Assembly (NCBI GenBank): GCA_922989275.2
Contig: OV277857.1
Coordinates: forward strand, 78,671,321-78,735,320
Reading direction: 5' to 3'
Length of the DNA: 64,000 nucleotides
Source: Gari tellinella
Taxonomy: Eukaryota > Mollusca > Bivalvia > Cardiida > Psammobiidae
The notes under the pieces are model-generated. The model was given only the letters and a program-made list of their open reading frames with translations. It ran no database searches and had not been told where the DNA came from. Below are positions 12,056 through 22,426 of the stretch, one piece after another (within the stretch, counting starts at the first letter, position 1; each line of letters opens with the position of its first letter). Made by a program: the position numbers and the translations under genes.

Positions 12056-12263
12056 GTCAATAACTATTCTGTTTCCATCGTTTTTTAAGATTACCATTTT
12101 CTTCCAAATCGTATCCGCTTAAATCAAAATTGCCATGCGCCATGTTTCTGTGTAATAAAACACACAATATATATGTAACAGGCTGTGTAAACATCTGTCG
12201 GCGGAGAAAAATATGTAAATGAAGTGAAGTGACGTCATATGTGGGCGGGTCAAACACTAAAAT

Positions 12264-12373
12264 GGTTAGAGTTTATTTCAACGCTTCTTAATAATTAAGA
12301 AGCCAAATTCGGTCGCAGGCTCCCTCATTTGTTGGCTTCTTAATCATTAAGAAACATTGAAATAAACTCTAAC
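12264..12373. repeat. Short MITE-like inverted repeat
   Basis: Arms GTTAGAGTTTATTTCAA and TTGAAATAAACTCTAAC enclose a second inverted pair, TTCTTAATAATTAAGAAGCC and GGCTTCTTAATCATTAAGAA. Each of these is itself palindromic. No coding capacity. Confidence 0.75.
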
Positions 12374-12774
12374 TATAACATAGTTGTGTAAATGTTCATT
12401 TGCTTCATGTATAAAAGGATTTACTGACCACTTTTTATTATTCATTCAGAGCCAACCGGCGTCTAGAGAAGCAGTATGTATTTCATCGGAGGGACATGCA
12501 AGTCCACTTTAATCGGTCAATTTATTGTATTTGCTTTTCTTCTGACTTGTTGGTGATGATTCAGCCATCCTAACGGGATTGAAAGCATGCTGATGCAACT
12601 TCTAACCTTGATTTTGACATTGTTTTGTAGAAAATTTATTCCTCATTGTGCAAATACCTGTATTTTTCACACTACTAAAACAAAATGCATAGCATGCATA
12701 TTTATAGACCGATTTTATTGACGTGGCGGACCTTTGCATTTCAACTTTGGGGCGACAGCACGCTCTTTATTGGA
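12374..12774. other. Unassigned stretch
   Basis: No gene, RNA gene or clear repeat recognised. Confidence 0.35.
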
Positions 12775-13028
12775 ATTTACCGTTGTCGTCTGTCATTTCT
12801 TCCCAGGATAAGATATTAGTGGACAGTTTGACAAAAGGAATTCATGTATTGAATGCCAAACAGCTTTAATCCAGCTCAGACGCCGCGTTACGCGTCTGAT
12901 CCGGATTCAAGCTGTTTGCAAATGTAAGCCAAATCTTGATTTTCCCTCCCTTAAACAACTCCCTCCGAACAATGCACGCAATCTTTGTCTTCCATAAGGT
13001 GTTGTTGTAGAGAGGGAGCACTGTATAT
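12775..13028. mobile_element. MITE-2, copy truncated at its left end
   Basis: It contains TTGTCGTCTGTCATTTCTTC, then the H1 hairpin (12864-12921, slightly decayed, CGCCGCGTTACGCG tip), then the right end TTGTTGTAGAGAGGGAG and CACTGTA. The left TCCCTC end is missing. Compare the complete copy at 21724-22086. Confidence 0.65.
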
Positions 13029-13225
13029 ACCATTTTCACGTGGATATGGATGTATGCAGATATTGTGTTTCTCCATGTTGAAAGTATCGGACAATGAACT
13101 ATACATATCACCCCTAAATCAAAAGTAAATTAGTTTATCTTTCCAAAAGGCTAGCTCCACCTTGCCAGTTGAAAAAAAACTGGTCTATACATACATATAG
13201 GAGTTTATTTTAAAAAATCATGACT

Positions 13226-13346
13226 TGTTTCCTCCCTACAACGGCCCTCCCAACAACGAATCCCTCCTTACAACAACGCTTTCCGCATATTCCTAAACAA
13301 GATAATTATGTCTAACGCTTTTACTGTTGCAATATTGTCTGCATAA
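13226..13346. mobile_element. MITE-2 left half, split by a TD-1 insertion
   Basis: It reads CCTCCCTACAACGGCCCTCC and then GTCTAACGCTTTTACTG, as in the complete copy at 21724-22086. It stops at a TTAA-type site (here ATAA, 13343-13346) where TD-1 begins. The right half resumes at 15223. Confidence 0.8.
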
Positions 13347-13550
13347 GGTGGTTCGCGGGTCAGCTTATTCCGTGTCAGAATTCTTTGAAACCTTGATTAA
13401 ATTGAAAAATACCATATGGAGAGTGAAAAATCGTTAAAATAAAAAATGAATTGCAGTGCATTTTTTTTCTGACAGGACCATTTGTCGAGAAAAGCTCATT
13501 TTTTAATGAACAGGACTATTTTCTTTATAAAATGGTATAACTCAATATTT

Positions 13551-14308
13551 ACAATCGCCCCATTCAATTCCATTGACAAAACTGCTGTTCATTTCGTATA
13601 AACACCTCTTTTCGAGAGGGCGGGACTTGTGGAAAGGTTTCGAAGAGGAGGCGGGGCATATACAGTTTTCATTCGCGAATTAATCTGACGAACTTGGACA
13701 GCAAACATTTGGCGGATTTTTTCAAAAATAATTCTTAACCGATCTATGCCTTCCTTTTAATGAAAGCCATTATTCCCGACTAAATTTCTTCTTTATTAAT
13801 GAGATAAGTTACAAGAAAATAGACATACCTTAGAAACGGAGACTATCTGCGTTTCTTTATGACAAAAAAACGATATATTTATCCTACTTTAAAATGACGT
13901 CACTTCCTATGACGTCAAAAATCGGCATTTTTATCGCCAAATGTCAAGTTGTTGACTTAGAAATTCAACAATTGGAACTTTTTTTCTGCTTTCAAATGTA
14001 CATAGCTTAGTAAATCGGTCATGGCTGTTCCTTATAGGGTACACATTATTCGTGTTATCTACCTCTAATATGGATGAAACATACATGCGTACTAACAAAA
14101 TGTTTATTTAATGTTAGAAATTACAGCAAATATATTGTAAATATAAGAAATGAACTGATTTGTTTCGGCGTTCAAGCGAAATGAACGACAGAAAATTTTC
14201 GGCAAATTTACCATGAATCGCGCTAGCGATTCATGGTATTTGCCGATAATTTTGTGTCGTTCATTTCGCTTGAACGCCGAAACAAATCAGTTCATTTCTT
14301 AAATAAAG
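13551..14308 (+). mobile_element. FB-1 foldback-type element, copy 2 (nested in TD-1)
   Basis: Comparison with TD-1 copy B, which lacks it, sets the borders within a few bases. It starts ACAATCGCCCCATTCAATTC, includes two TGACGTCA octamers (about 13893 and 13909), and ends in the FB-1 palindrome with GATTCATGG arms meeting at GCGCTAGCG. It is longer than copies 1 and 3 because of an extra internal segment that is partly shared with copy 4. Confidence 0.8.
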
Positions 14309-14958
14309 TCTGTATACTCAAGTAAACTGTACAGAGACTATAAGATATTGTGCAAACAAAAATAGTTCATGACATATTTTCTGGAAATATCAATATTTTA
14401 AAAGAGTCAATTCTGAAAAAGTCACTAAATCTCAAATTACAAAACATCTAGCTGTTTAACATACACTAATTTTACTCTTATTAGAAAGATATAACTTAAT
14501 TCTACTAGTCACAAAAAATAATGAAAATCTACAGTGGAATTTACATTTTATACATGATTTCCAGAAGTTCTGACAAAATATTACACAATACGAGTTACCT
14601 CCCTTGATTTCAACTTTAAAATGCCGTCAGCTCTAAATAATACCAGAATTCAAAGCTGTAATAAGGGACCATTGAATACGGTAGCCTTTAGATCTTTAAA
14701 GACAGATGACTGCTTAATGTATAACAAAAGTAATGAATTAAAGCTCCTTTAAGGTCTATCTTTTAGCATTATTTTTGTCCTGTGTTAAGCTGTCATCTGT
14801 CATATAGGCTATAAATCCTTACAAAGTTTAGTTGTCACTTGACAATACTTGCATCTGATATTGTTCATTATTACGTGACTAAACATAGCCTGTCCTCTGG
14901 CCACTGCGTTATGAATTGACTAGTCAATAAAAATCAGACAATTTATTTAAAAAAAGAA

Positions 14959-15028
14959 TTGTAGCGAGTGGGAATCTAACCTAGAATCTTTGGTTTGCTA
15001 GTCAATCACTTTACCAACTGCGCTTACA
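14959..15028 (-). repeat. tRNA-like sequence inside TD-1 copy A
   Basis: On the minus strand it reads AAGCGCAGTTGGTAAAGTG (A-box region), TTGACTAGCAAACC (anticodon-arm region), then GGTTAGATTCCCACTC (B-box region), followed by a T run. If CTAGCAA is the loop, the anticodon would be AGC (Ala-like). Pairing is imperfect, so a working tRNA is unlikely. Confidence 0.5.
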
Positions 15029-15222
15029 AAGAATACACTGAAGCTTATCAAACTTTGTCTTTATGTAAGTTTTCTATTATATGATTGAGTTGGGTTTTAC
15101 GGCACCGCGACACATGAAATGGTCATATGGCGCCGAGTTTCTAAGCACGTGCCGAAAAGATCAGGTGAAAGTCATCAGCATTTCCGGAATTCGAGATGCG
15201 GGCCGCCCGCTGTCAAACCACC

Positions 15223-15472
15223 TTAAAATTGTCGTCTGATGTTTCTTCTCAAGGTTACACATTAGTGGACTTTTTGACAAAAGAAATATGGAGACGAGTG
15301 ACAAACAGCTTGAATCCAGATCAGACGCCGCGTTACGCGGCGTCTGATCTGGATTCAAGCTGTTTGCAAATGAAAATCAAATTTTAATTCTCCCTAAAAC
15401 AACTTCCTCCGAACAACACACTAAATTTGTGTCTCCCATCGGGTTTCGTTGCAGAGAGGGAGCGCTGAGTAT
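15223..15472. mobile_element. MITE-2 right half, with H1 hairpin
   Basis: It resumes with TTGTCGTCTGATGTTTCTTC, carries a near-perfect H1 hairpin at 15305-15369 (apex CCGCGTTACGCGG) and ends with TTGCAGAGAGGGAGCGCTGA. Together with 13226-13346 it rebuilds one MITE-2 copy. Confidence 0.8.
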
Positions 15473-16916
15473 ACTGTTTTTTTAATCTCGTCATGTAAAT
15501 GGGCTATAACTAATCTCAAACATCTGGGCAACAGCATTAACTCATTAACTCCTGAAACCTTAAGTGGACAAGTTCGGTTTCAAATAAAGACTATTCCACA
15601 TTTAGGTTTTAGGATCGTTGTTGCAACAAATCACAAAACGACCATCAGTTCAGGCCGTGTTCAGAGAATTCCTTTACGAGTCCTCTAATCTGGATCTACA
15701 GTGATTGCACAGTGCTTTGTACTCTTTTATAGAGGACGGCTATACTCGTCACTAGGATCAAATAGATTAAACGCGTTTATTGCACACATTGTTGACATAA
15801 GTTGATCATGGAAAATCATAAAATTTCCAAATTTTCTATTTTTCAAGCGCGACTACTTAAAGCAGGTTATACAGTAAAGCAGAAGCGCATTAAGACCTAT
15901 TTTGTTTTATTTTCAGCCTGCTTTAAGCTACCATCTGCTAAGATAAATATCCCAAGATTTCGGAGAAATGGCAGCCCTGCTATTGCAAAAGTTTAGCGCC
16001 TCCCGAACTATATCAAGTAACCGTGTAAGAAGACGAATACAAGCTACTACAGTGTGATTGATCTGAAATAGTGGGTTTATATGGTAAACCTCTCAAAGGG
16101 TGTTTGCGCGTTGAAAGGTTTGGAATCATGACTATTGGAATGGTTGTTTGCGCGTAACACTGATCCGTTTCACAAAAGGTTAGTAAAGTAAGAACTATAT
16201 TAACACATTTGACTGTCTTTGTACAAGTGCATTGGACTTTACATACAGTTATGATTCAGACAACACGCTGGGTAATTCGGCGTCTGAGCAGGATACACAC
16301 TGTTTGATATTCATGTCGTTGTTTTTTCAATACAACAAAAACTCTAAAATCTGTATTTTGATAATAAAGGAGTTAAAACTTGATCTCTTCCACCAGAATT
16401 TAGTTGTTCATCCACTGAATGCTGTATAAGAATGCTGAACATTACTTTCAACATATGTAATCCCTTCACCGCCTTGCCCCGGCCGGTACAATGGTTATTT
16501 GATTCTGATCATACGCGTCTGATCAGGACTCAATGTTTGTCATTCATTTTAATATTTTTTTCAATCAAACTACCCAAAGTTTAAGATTGAAACGTTCAGC
16601 AGACGACAATTCCTTACATTGAAATTTTCCATTTGAAGTTTCAGGGGTGAATGAGAGTTAACTCACTCATCCCGACTTCAAATGAAACGTCCATGGTCAA
16701 TAAAGTCTGACCCATATTGTACTATTTATGATTGATTTTAACAATATAGTGACAACCAGTGCAGACTCTGATCAGAGAGTTCCTGCAGGAGCCCTCTGAT
16801 CATGGGCTTCATTGCTTTTTTAACTATACACTACTTGTTAATGACGAGTAAACTCGTGGCTAGAGTGTTGAATAATTTAAGAATTTTTGAGTATTAAAGC
16901 TTATAATTTGCTGGCA
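15473..16916. other. Mostly unassigned; one decayed H2 hairpin
   Basis: 15853-15930 is a diverged H2 hairpin (TTAAAGCAGGTTATACAG through CAGCCTGCTTTAAGC). H1-like fragments occur near 16268-16310 and 16505-16545, and a diverged one near 16755-16810. No gene is recognised. Confidence 0.45.
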
Positions 16917-17134
16917 TTTAACCCATTGACTGCCATGACGTCATACATTTTAAACAATTGTCGTCTGCTGTTATTTCTTAAATTCAAAATTGAGGTATTG
17001 TAACCTAAGAAATATAAAATTCAGTGCCAATCAGTTTGGATCCAGATCAGACGAGGCGTGACGCGGCGTCTAATCAGGATCCAAACTGTTTGCAAATAGC
17101 CATAGCACTCGGGGTAAGGCAGTGAAGGTGTAAA
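16917..17134. mobile_element. MITE-5 with H1 hairpin
   Basis: The left end is TTTAACCCATTGACTGCC and ATGACGTCAT. The interior has ACAATTGTCGTCTGCTG, and the H1 hairpin lies at 17032-17094. The right end is GGCAGTGAAGGTGTAAA. The TGACGTCA in the end is typical of this family. Confidence 0.7.
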
Positions 17135-17237
17135 TGTTGATGTCTCTTTAGGGGAGCGGCATTTTAGCAAACATTGTTCGGATTTGGGGTTTTGGTTTTA
17201 TTGCTGATTTTGTCCAAGAAGTGATGCCGTAATATGT

Positions 17238-17494
17238 TTAACCCATTAGTGCCCACGATCCCATATATGCATATATGGGATCGTGGGCACTAATGGGACA
17301 TAGGCAAACAGTGTAGAATCTGATCAGATGCCGCATTATGCGGCGTCTGATCAGAGTCTACACTGTTTAATACTGATAGGAATTCCAATATAAAACAAAC
17401 TGATAATGAAACTTTTGACCAGGCATCTCTTTGATAAAAATGGACTAATCTAATATATAAACATAGAAGAATCCACTGGGCGTAAATGGTTTAA
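17238..17494. mobile_element. MITE with a perfect palindrome and an H1 hairpin
   Basis: The ends are TTTAACCCATTAGTGCCCA and ACTGGGCGTAAATGGTTTAA. Inside, 17242-17297 is a perfect 56 bp palindrome centred on ATATGCATAT, followed at 17305-17372 by an H1-type hairpin with apex GCCGCATTATGCGGC. Confidence 0.7.
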
Positions 17495-17501
17495 TAATTG
17501 A

Positions 17502-17694
17502 TTAACCCTCTCACTGCCATTACGTCATCTGATTTGAACAATTGTCGTCCGCTTTGAAACTCAAATTTAGATGTTAGCTAATATGACTAAGAGGTAATGA
17601 AAAACGTATCCAACAACTTGGATCTTGATCAGTCGCCGCGTGGCGCTGTTTGCAAATAATCTTTGTATTCAATGCAAGGAAGTGAATGGATTAA
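17502..17694. mobile_element. MITE-5, decayed copy
   Basis: It is flanked by TTAA on both sides. The left end is CCCTCTCACTGCCATTACG, the interior is ACAATTGTCGTCCGCT, and a broken H1 hairpin lies at 17612-17652. The right end GGAAGTGAATGGATTAA is diverged. Confidence 0.6.
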
Positions 17695-17728
17695 CTGAAA
17701 AGTTCACACAGCAGTCTGGGTCATTTGT

Positions 17729-18064
17729 TAGCTCACCTGAGCCGAATACTTAATGTGAGCTATTGGGATCGCCCACCGTCGGGTGAACGTCGTCCGTCGT
17801 CCGTCAATATTCTTAAACAACATGTCCTCTGAAACTGTTGGTCTAATTTCAACCAAACATCATCCGAAACATCAGCAGGGCGGGAGAGCGAATAGTTGTT
17901 AAAGGTTTATAGGTTGGGTAATTATATGTGAAGATTGATTTTGTAGAAAGTGGATCAGTAGGTTCAATCATAGGAAACTCTTCAGAGTACTCTAGCGCCA
18001 ACATTTTGAGAATAGTTATCTTGACGAAATCTAGGTCAAATTTGAATTTGGGTTACGTCGGACT
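17729..18064. mobile_element. Fragment of a GCTCACCTGAGC-ended repeat
   Basis: It starts TTAGCTCACCTGAGCCG, then has a GTGAGCTATTGGGATCG segment and a CGTCGTCCGTCGTCCGTC motif. The same end type, in inverted form, closes the element at 60472-61843. The right end is not found. Confidence 0.5.
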
Positions 18065-18070
18065 ATAAAG

Positions 18071-18112
18071 TAAACGCGTTTATTGGGAAAGAATAACAGT
18101 TTCTCCACTGTA
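18071..18112. mobile_element. MITE-1 end fragment
   Basis: Only the terminal part is present: AAACGCGTTTATTGGGAAAG and TTTCTCCACTGTA. The hairpin and the other end are absent. Confidence 0.7.
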
Positions 18113-18324
18113 ACCTATCTAAGCCCGAGACATGATTATCATCAGAACCACTAAATACGTCCTATCTCTTTAACAGACTACATGTCACTTCGCTATTGAA
18201 ATAGGATCGTAGATATTTTGAAAACCGTCATTCCATTTAGAATCGTATATAAGACTATTTGCCTAGATTTTCTTTCTTTTCAATTCAGTCAAGTTCCAAA
18301 TCTAATTTAAAGGCGATTTATGTA

Positions 18325-18573
18325 TACAGTGGAGAATCTGTTATTATTTCCCAATAAACGCGTTTACGCTAAAACTATTATTTGCAGTGCAAACAGTTTG
18401 AAGCCAGATCAGACGCCGGGTAACCCGGCGTCTGATCAGGATCCAAACTGTTTGCCACCAAGATAAACAAGAATTATCAGAATTGTCCAAAAATTGTTCT
18501 TTTCTACGTTTTAGTGCTTTGCGTTTGCGTACGTTTGCGTTTAACGGGAAAGAATAACAGATTCTTCACTGTA
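18325..18573. mobile_element. MITE-1 with H1 hairpin
   Basis: It is a full copy of about 249 bp. The ends are TACAGTGGAGAATCTGTTAT and ACAGATTCTTCACTGTA, and the sub-ends are AAACGCGTTTACGC on one side and GCGTTTGCGTACG on the other. The H1 hairpin lies at 18387-18452 with apex CCGGGTAACCCGG. It is very close to the copies at 31362 and 45002. Confidence 0.85.
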
Positions 18574-18825
18574 CTTACCGAAGATATTGACGACAGGTGA
18601 AAGCTTAAAGGTTTCTATTTTAGTTTTAAATTGCTTTAAGCAGTCATCTGACTTAACATACATATAGTCGTAATTAATTAAGTGTTCGTGATAGTGAGGT
18701 TTTACTGTAAAGTCATCACATAGCATATGCCTTACTCCGAAAAGACTTAGCCGTGGTGCTACAATAAACTGAGTTTGGAAGCCATTACAAGGTAAGTCAA
18801 ACTTCGATAGCTCGACTCGCTGAGG

Positions 18826-18901
18826 GTCGAACATCTCGGTATTTCAAAGTTATAACGTGGCTGAGCCACGTTTTAACTTTGAAGTACCGAAATGTTCGAC
18901 T
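18826..18901. repeat. Inverted repeat
   Basis: Arms TCGAACATCTCGGTATTTC and AAAGTTATAACGTGGCT pair with AGCCACGTTTTAACTTT and GAAGTACCGAAATGTTCGA. The tip is tight. Possibly the remains of a MITE. Confidence 0.7.
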
Positions 18902-19087
18902 TATGAGAGGTTGAAATTATGATAATCACTGTAGAAACACGGGATAATTCGAGTTAAGGTGTCTCGCTAGCGGGACCCCGCATTTCGATTTCCGGAAATG
19001 CTCATCATTTTCACATGACCTTTTTCGACATGTGCTTATACAAGACAGTTACATAAAGAACTGTTTGATAAGTTTCAATGTCTTTCT

Positions 19088-19150
19088 TCATAGCTAGAGT
19101 GATTGACTAGCAATCCAAAGGTCCTAGGTTCGAGTCCCAATCATTCCAAT
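19088..19150 (+). repeat. tRNA-like sequence inside TD-1 copy B
   Basis: It reads ATAGCTAGAGTGATTGACTA, GCAATCCAAAGG and TAGGTTCGAGTCCCAATC, followed by eight or more Ts. It matches the tRNA-like part of copy A, but the 5' part is partly lost. The B box is intact. Confidence 0.5.
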
Positions 19151-19301
19151 TTTTTTTAATTAAAAAGGCCGATTGTATTGACTTGTCAGTCCATAACGCA
19201 GATAAGGGACACGGTTAAGTTTATTACTAGTTTGTTAGAGTCATGTTATATAGAGCTTGTCAAATAACGTTCTGGTTAGTGACTGACACCCACAATTGTG
19301 T

Positions 19302-19590
19302 ATAGCCTGTATAGCTCAGTGTTAGAGCGTCCGCTTGCAGTGCGGGAGGTTGTGGGTTCAATCCCCGGCCGGGTCAAACCAAAGACTTGAAAATTGGTAG
19401 TAATGGCTTCCCTCCATGGCGCTCAGGATTTCGGGTTAGCATTACGACTGGTTCGTCGGTGTCAGGATAAAGTGACCGGCCGGGTACAGTCCCAATGGTG
19501 CACCTATAAAAAAGTGCCCCTTCTCATAATCATCAGAATTGATGGCGTAGAAGTAATAAATAGAAAAAAAAAATTAAATCCTAAAGGAGA
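19302..19590 (+). mobile_element. tRNA-derived SINE
   Basis: The head is tRNA-like: TATAGCTCAGTGTTAGAGCG (A box), anticodon arm TCCGC-TTGCAGT-GCGGG giving GCA (Cys-like), and B box GGGTTCAATCCCCGG. The acceptor arms pair poorly, so this is not a functional tRNA. A body follows (GTGTCAGGATAAAGTGACC) and then an A-rich tail near 19564. TD-1 copy A has no such segment at this position, which supports insertion. Confidence 0.65.
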
Positions 19591-20596
19591 TGGCAGCTTA
19601 ATAATGCACAACACAAATACCATGAAGAAGTTTTTATTCATTGCTTTTCTATGTATTAAGCGGTCAGTTGTCTTTAAAGATATGCAGGCTACCATTACAT
19701 ATGATCCCTCATTACAGGTTTGGCTTATGGTATTATTTCGAGCTGAAGGCATTTAAAAGTTGTGCTCAACGGAGATAACTCTGTTTGTGTTAATGTTTTG
19801 TCTGATTAATGGAATTCAACTATAAAAAGTAAAATCTACTGTAGATTTGTACTAAATTTTTATGATTAGTAGAATTAAGTATTATCTATTTAATAAGTCT
19901 TAATTTAGTGTTTGTTAAACAGCTAGATTTTTTTGTATTTTGCAATTTAGTGACTTTTTCAGATTTTGACTTTTTTAAAACATTAATATTTCCAATAGAT
20001 CTAAATATTTCAAGAAATATTCTTATTTGGACAATAACTTACTTTGTCAATACAGTTTACTTAAATACATGTATATAGAAATTATTGAGTTAGATCTATA
20101 TCATTTTAAAAAAAAAATTCTGTTTATTAAAAAATTATTTTAACAGTTTTTCACTCTCCATATGGTATATTTCAATTTAATTAAGTTCTCAATGATGTCT
20201 GACAGGAGATAAGCAGATCTGCGAACCACCTTAAGCGAGTTCGAGTTATCGAAGTTCGACTGCATTGGAAAGCTTACAGTAAAACAAATACATTAAAAAC
20301 ATTTCATTTTCATTTACTACGTTGCGTTATTGTTTATCTTAGTTTAAACGGGAAAGAGAAGCGCCTTCTCCTCTGACTCGTTTATATAGTGTACATCAAT
20401 CAATACTGATATCATTTTGGATCGGTCGATTGAAACATCAAAAGTATGTTTCATGTCAATGGTGAATAATTTAAGTGTATAATAATATCGAACTGTTCCG
20501 TGTATACATGTATGAAATCGTATTGAATGATCCGCTATGGCTACATCAGGCAAATTACAAATATATAACCAAACACTGGTCTTCCTTCAGGGGATA

Positions 20597-20847
20597 TACA
20601 GTGGAGAAAACGTTATTCTTTCCCGTTTAAACGCAAACGAAACGCAAAAGCAACACACTAAAATGGAGAAAATGATGACTTTTTGATAATTCTAAATATG
20701 CATGTTAATTTGAATGGCAAACAGTTTGGAGCCTGATCAGACGCCGGGTAACCCGGTGTCTGATCTGACTCCAAACTGTTTGCAATGGAAATAATATATT
20801 TAGCGTAATACCGTTTATTGGGAAAAAATAACGTTTTCTCCACTGTA
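20597..20847. mobile_element. MITE-1 with H1 hairpin
   Basis: The ends are TACAGTGGAGAAAACGTTAT and ACGTTTTCTCCACTGTA. The H1 hairpin lies at 20719-20784 with apex CCGGGTAACCCGG. This sub-type has AACG rather than ATCTG next to the end, on both sides. Confidence 0.85.
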
Positions 20848-21723
20848 CTAGGGGGATCAGTCAGTAAGTTATACAACTTGATCAATAACTTCAATATAAT
20901 GAGTGCTAAATGCATGTGTGATATATTATTCTAAAGAACAATTCTTCGCCTTAACAATAGCATAATTCAAGACAAGATCACTCGATGAGTCACAACATGA
21001 ACCTAAATGACACCTACTCTAGGGCACTGGGCCGTTTTTGTGATGCTGAGGTAACGTTTTCAACATAATTTTATACTAAGAGGAAAACTCAATATTGAAC
21101 AGTATCAATATAAAAAAAGCAACTGATTCTGTTAACTATAATGTCTTTGCAATGTAATTTGTGAATTTATTGTGTTGTTTAAATGTTAATTTATGTATAG
21201 CAAGCAAACCCTTTTTGGGAAAACATACATAGAAAAACAGCGTTTTTGCCCGTTTCATATCTTCAAAAGTCGTATACCCTACCCTTGATATACTACTTCT
21301 ACGATATGCTAATATAAATCAAACATAGTATTTATCATCTTCTTCGAAAAACAATGAGCGCTCCATTGTCTCGTTATTGAGATATACGTGTGATGTTCCT
21401 AAACATATGTAACAATAATAGACCACATCCTTAAAAATACTGTCGTTTTCCAGACGAAAAACAGGCACTGTGCACTGTGGTTCACGTGGCTTAATGTATA
21501 TATCATGTGTTTTGTCGCTGATGTTGCCAGCAAATAGCAGGACTTATGCATATTATTTGAATAAAACTTGAAACGTGATGAAACATTACATGGCTAGTAA
21601 AATAAGGATTTTTCCCACGGTAAAGAGAGTGCAGGCTCGTCTCAGACAGATCCGTATAAAAACAGTTCGACCTTGTCCATGTCGCTCCTGTAGGAGTCAG
21701 AAAGAGTCAATATAAAATTAAGC
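20848..21723. other. Unassigned stretch
   Basis: No gene, RNA gene or known repeat seen. It is one of the longer pieces of the window without visible element structure. Confidence 0.4.
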
Positions 21724-22086
21724 TACAGTGTTCCCTCTCTACAACGGCCCTCCAAAACAACGACTCCCTCCTTACAACGACCCTTGCCGTAGTTCCCTTA
21801 ACAGGACAGTTATGTCTAACGCTTTTACTACTGTAATATCGTCTGCTTAAAGTTGTCGTCTGCTGTTTTTCTCAAAATTACATATTCGATAATTTGACAG
21901 ATAATACTTAATGATGAGTGACAAACAGCTTGAATCCAGATCAGACGCCGCGTTACGCGGCGTCTGATCTGGATTCAAGCTGTTTGTAAATGTAAACCAA
22001 TGTTCCCTCTCTATAACGACTCCCTCCGTACAACGCACATAATCAGTGTCTCCCATTGGTTGTCGTTGTAGAGAGGGAGCGCTGTA
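21724..22086. mobile_element. MITE-2, complete copy with H1 hairpin
   Basis: The ends are TACAGTGTTCCCTCTCTACA and TGTAGAGAGGGAGCGCTGTA. It is about 363 bp long. The interior has GTCTAACGCTTTTACTACTG, a single TTAA near 21847 (the empty site for TD-1 copy A) and TTGTCGTCTGCTG. A near-perfect H1 hairpin lies at 21924-21988 with apex CCGCGTTACGCGG. Confidence 0.85.
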
Positions 22087-22426
22087 TTAGCAGGAAGTTG
22101 GTTAAATCCAATCAAAATATGAAAATTTCCCTGCTAAATTTGTTTTTATCATCAACTGTTTTATCTGTGGGGCATAAAAAGAAAATATGGAAAGAACATG
22201 ACTTTTTGCTAAGTTATTAGTATTACAGTAATTTTCTATGTCTAAATGTAGTTTAGTACAACGTATCGTACAATTATTGTCCATGTAGAAACCGTATTTT
22301 CTGTATTGTTACATATTTGATTAATATCCCATGCTAAATGCTATAAATTATTTAATCCGGTTATTGATGGCACAATTGTCTTTGTTTTGCATAAAAATAT
22401 ATTTTTTTTTATTTCTAAAAACAGAT
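22087..22426. other. Unassigned; contains one copy of a long direct repeat
   Basis: 22089-22125 (AGTTGGTTAAATCCAATC, AAAATATGAAAA) recurs in the same orientation at 26187-26222. The two copies flank the whole LINE block. A 60-residue open frame on the minus strand has no family features. Confidence 0.45.

Larger units (their letters stand above)
13347..15222. mobile_element. TD-1 element, copy A (TTAA target, carries tRNA-like sequence and a nested FB-1)
   Basis: The ends are GGTGGTTCGCGGG on the left and AACCACC on the right, flanked by ATAA (13343-13346) and TTAA (15223-15226). The undisturbed MITE-2 copy at 21724-22086 has a single TTAA at this spot, so a TTAA duplication on insertion is well supported. 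TTAA duplication is known for piggyBac and Kolobok transposases; the ends do not decide between them. No transposase frame is present. The interior matches copy B (18958-20230) in reverse orientation, apart from the FB-1 insertion here and the SINE there. Confidence 0.8.
18958..20230. mobile_element. TD-1 element, copy B (TTAA on both sides)
   Basis: It is flanked by perfect TTAA at 18954-18957 and 20231-20234. The ends are GGTGTCTCGC and GCGAACCACC. It is the reverse complement of copy A over most of its length (for example CCGGAAATGCT near 19000, and CTCCATATGGTAT near 20156). It lacks FB-1 and so shows the empty site for copy A. A SINE-like insertion lies at about 19302-19590. Confidence 0.8.

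Noticed and set aside
19302..19378. Functional tRNA-Cys (GCA) gene
   Set aside because: The anticodon arm folds well, but the acceptor arm has several mismatches and the sequence continues into a SINE body and A-rich tail.
19394..19756. 120-residue plus-strand frame
   Set aside because: It covers the SINE body and TD-1 sequence; not conserved in TD-1 copy A.
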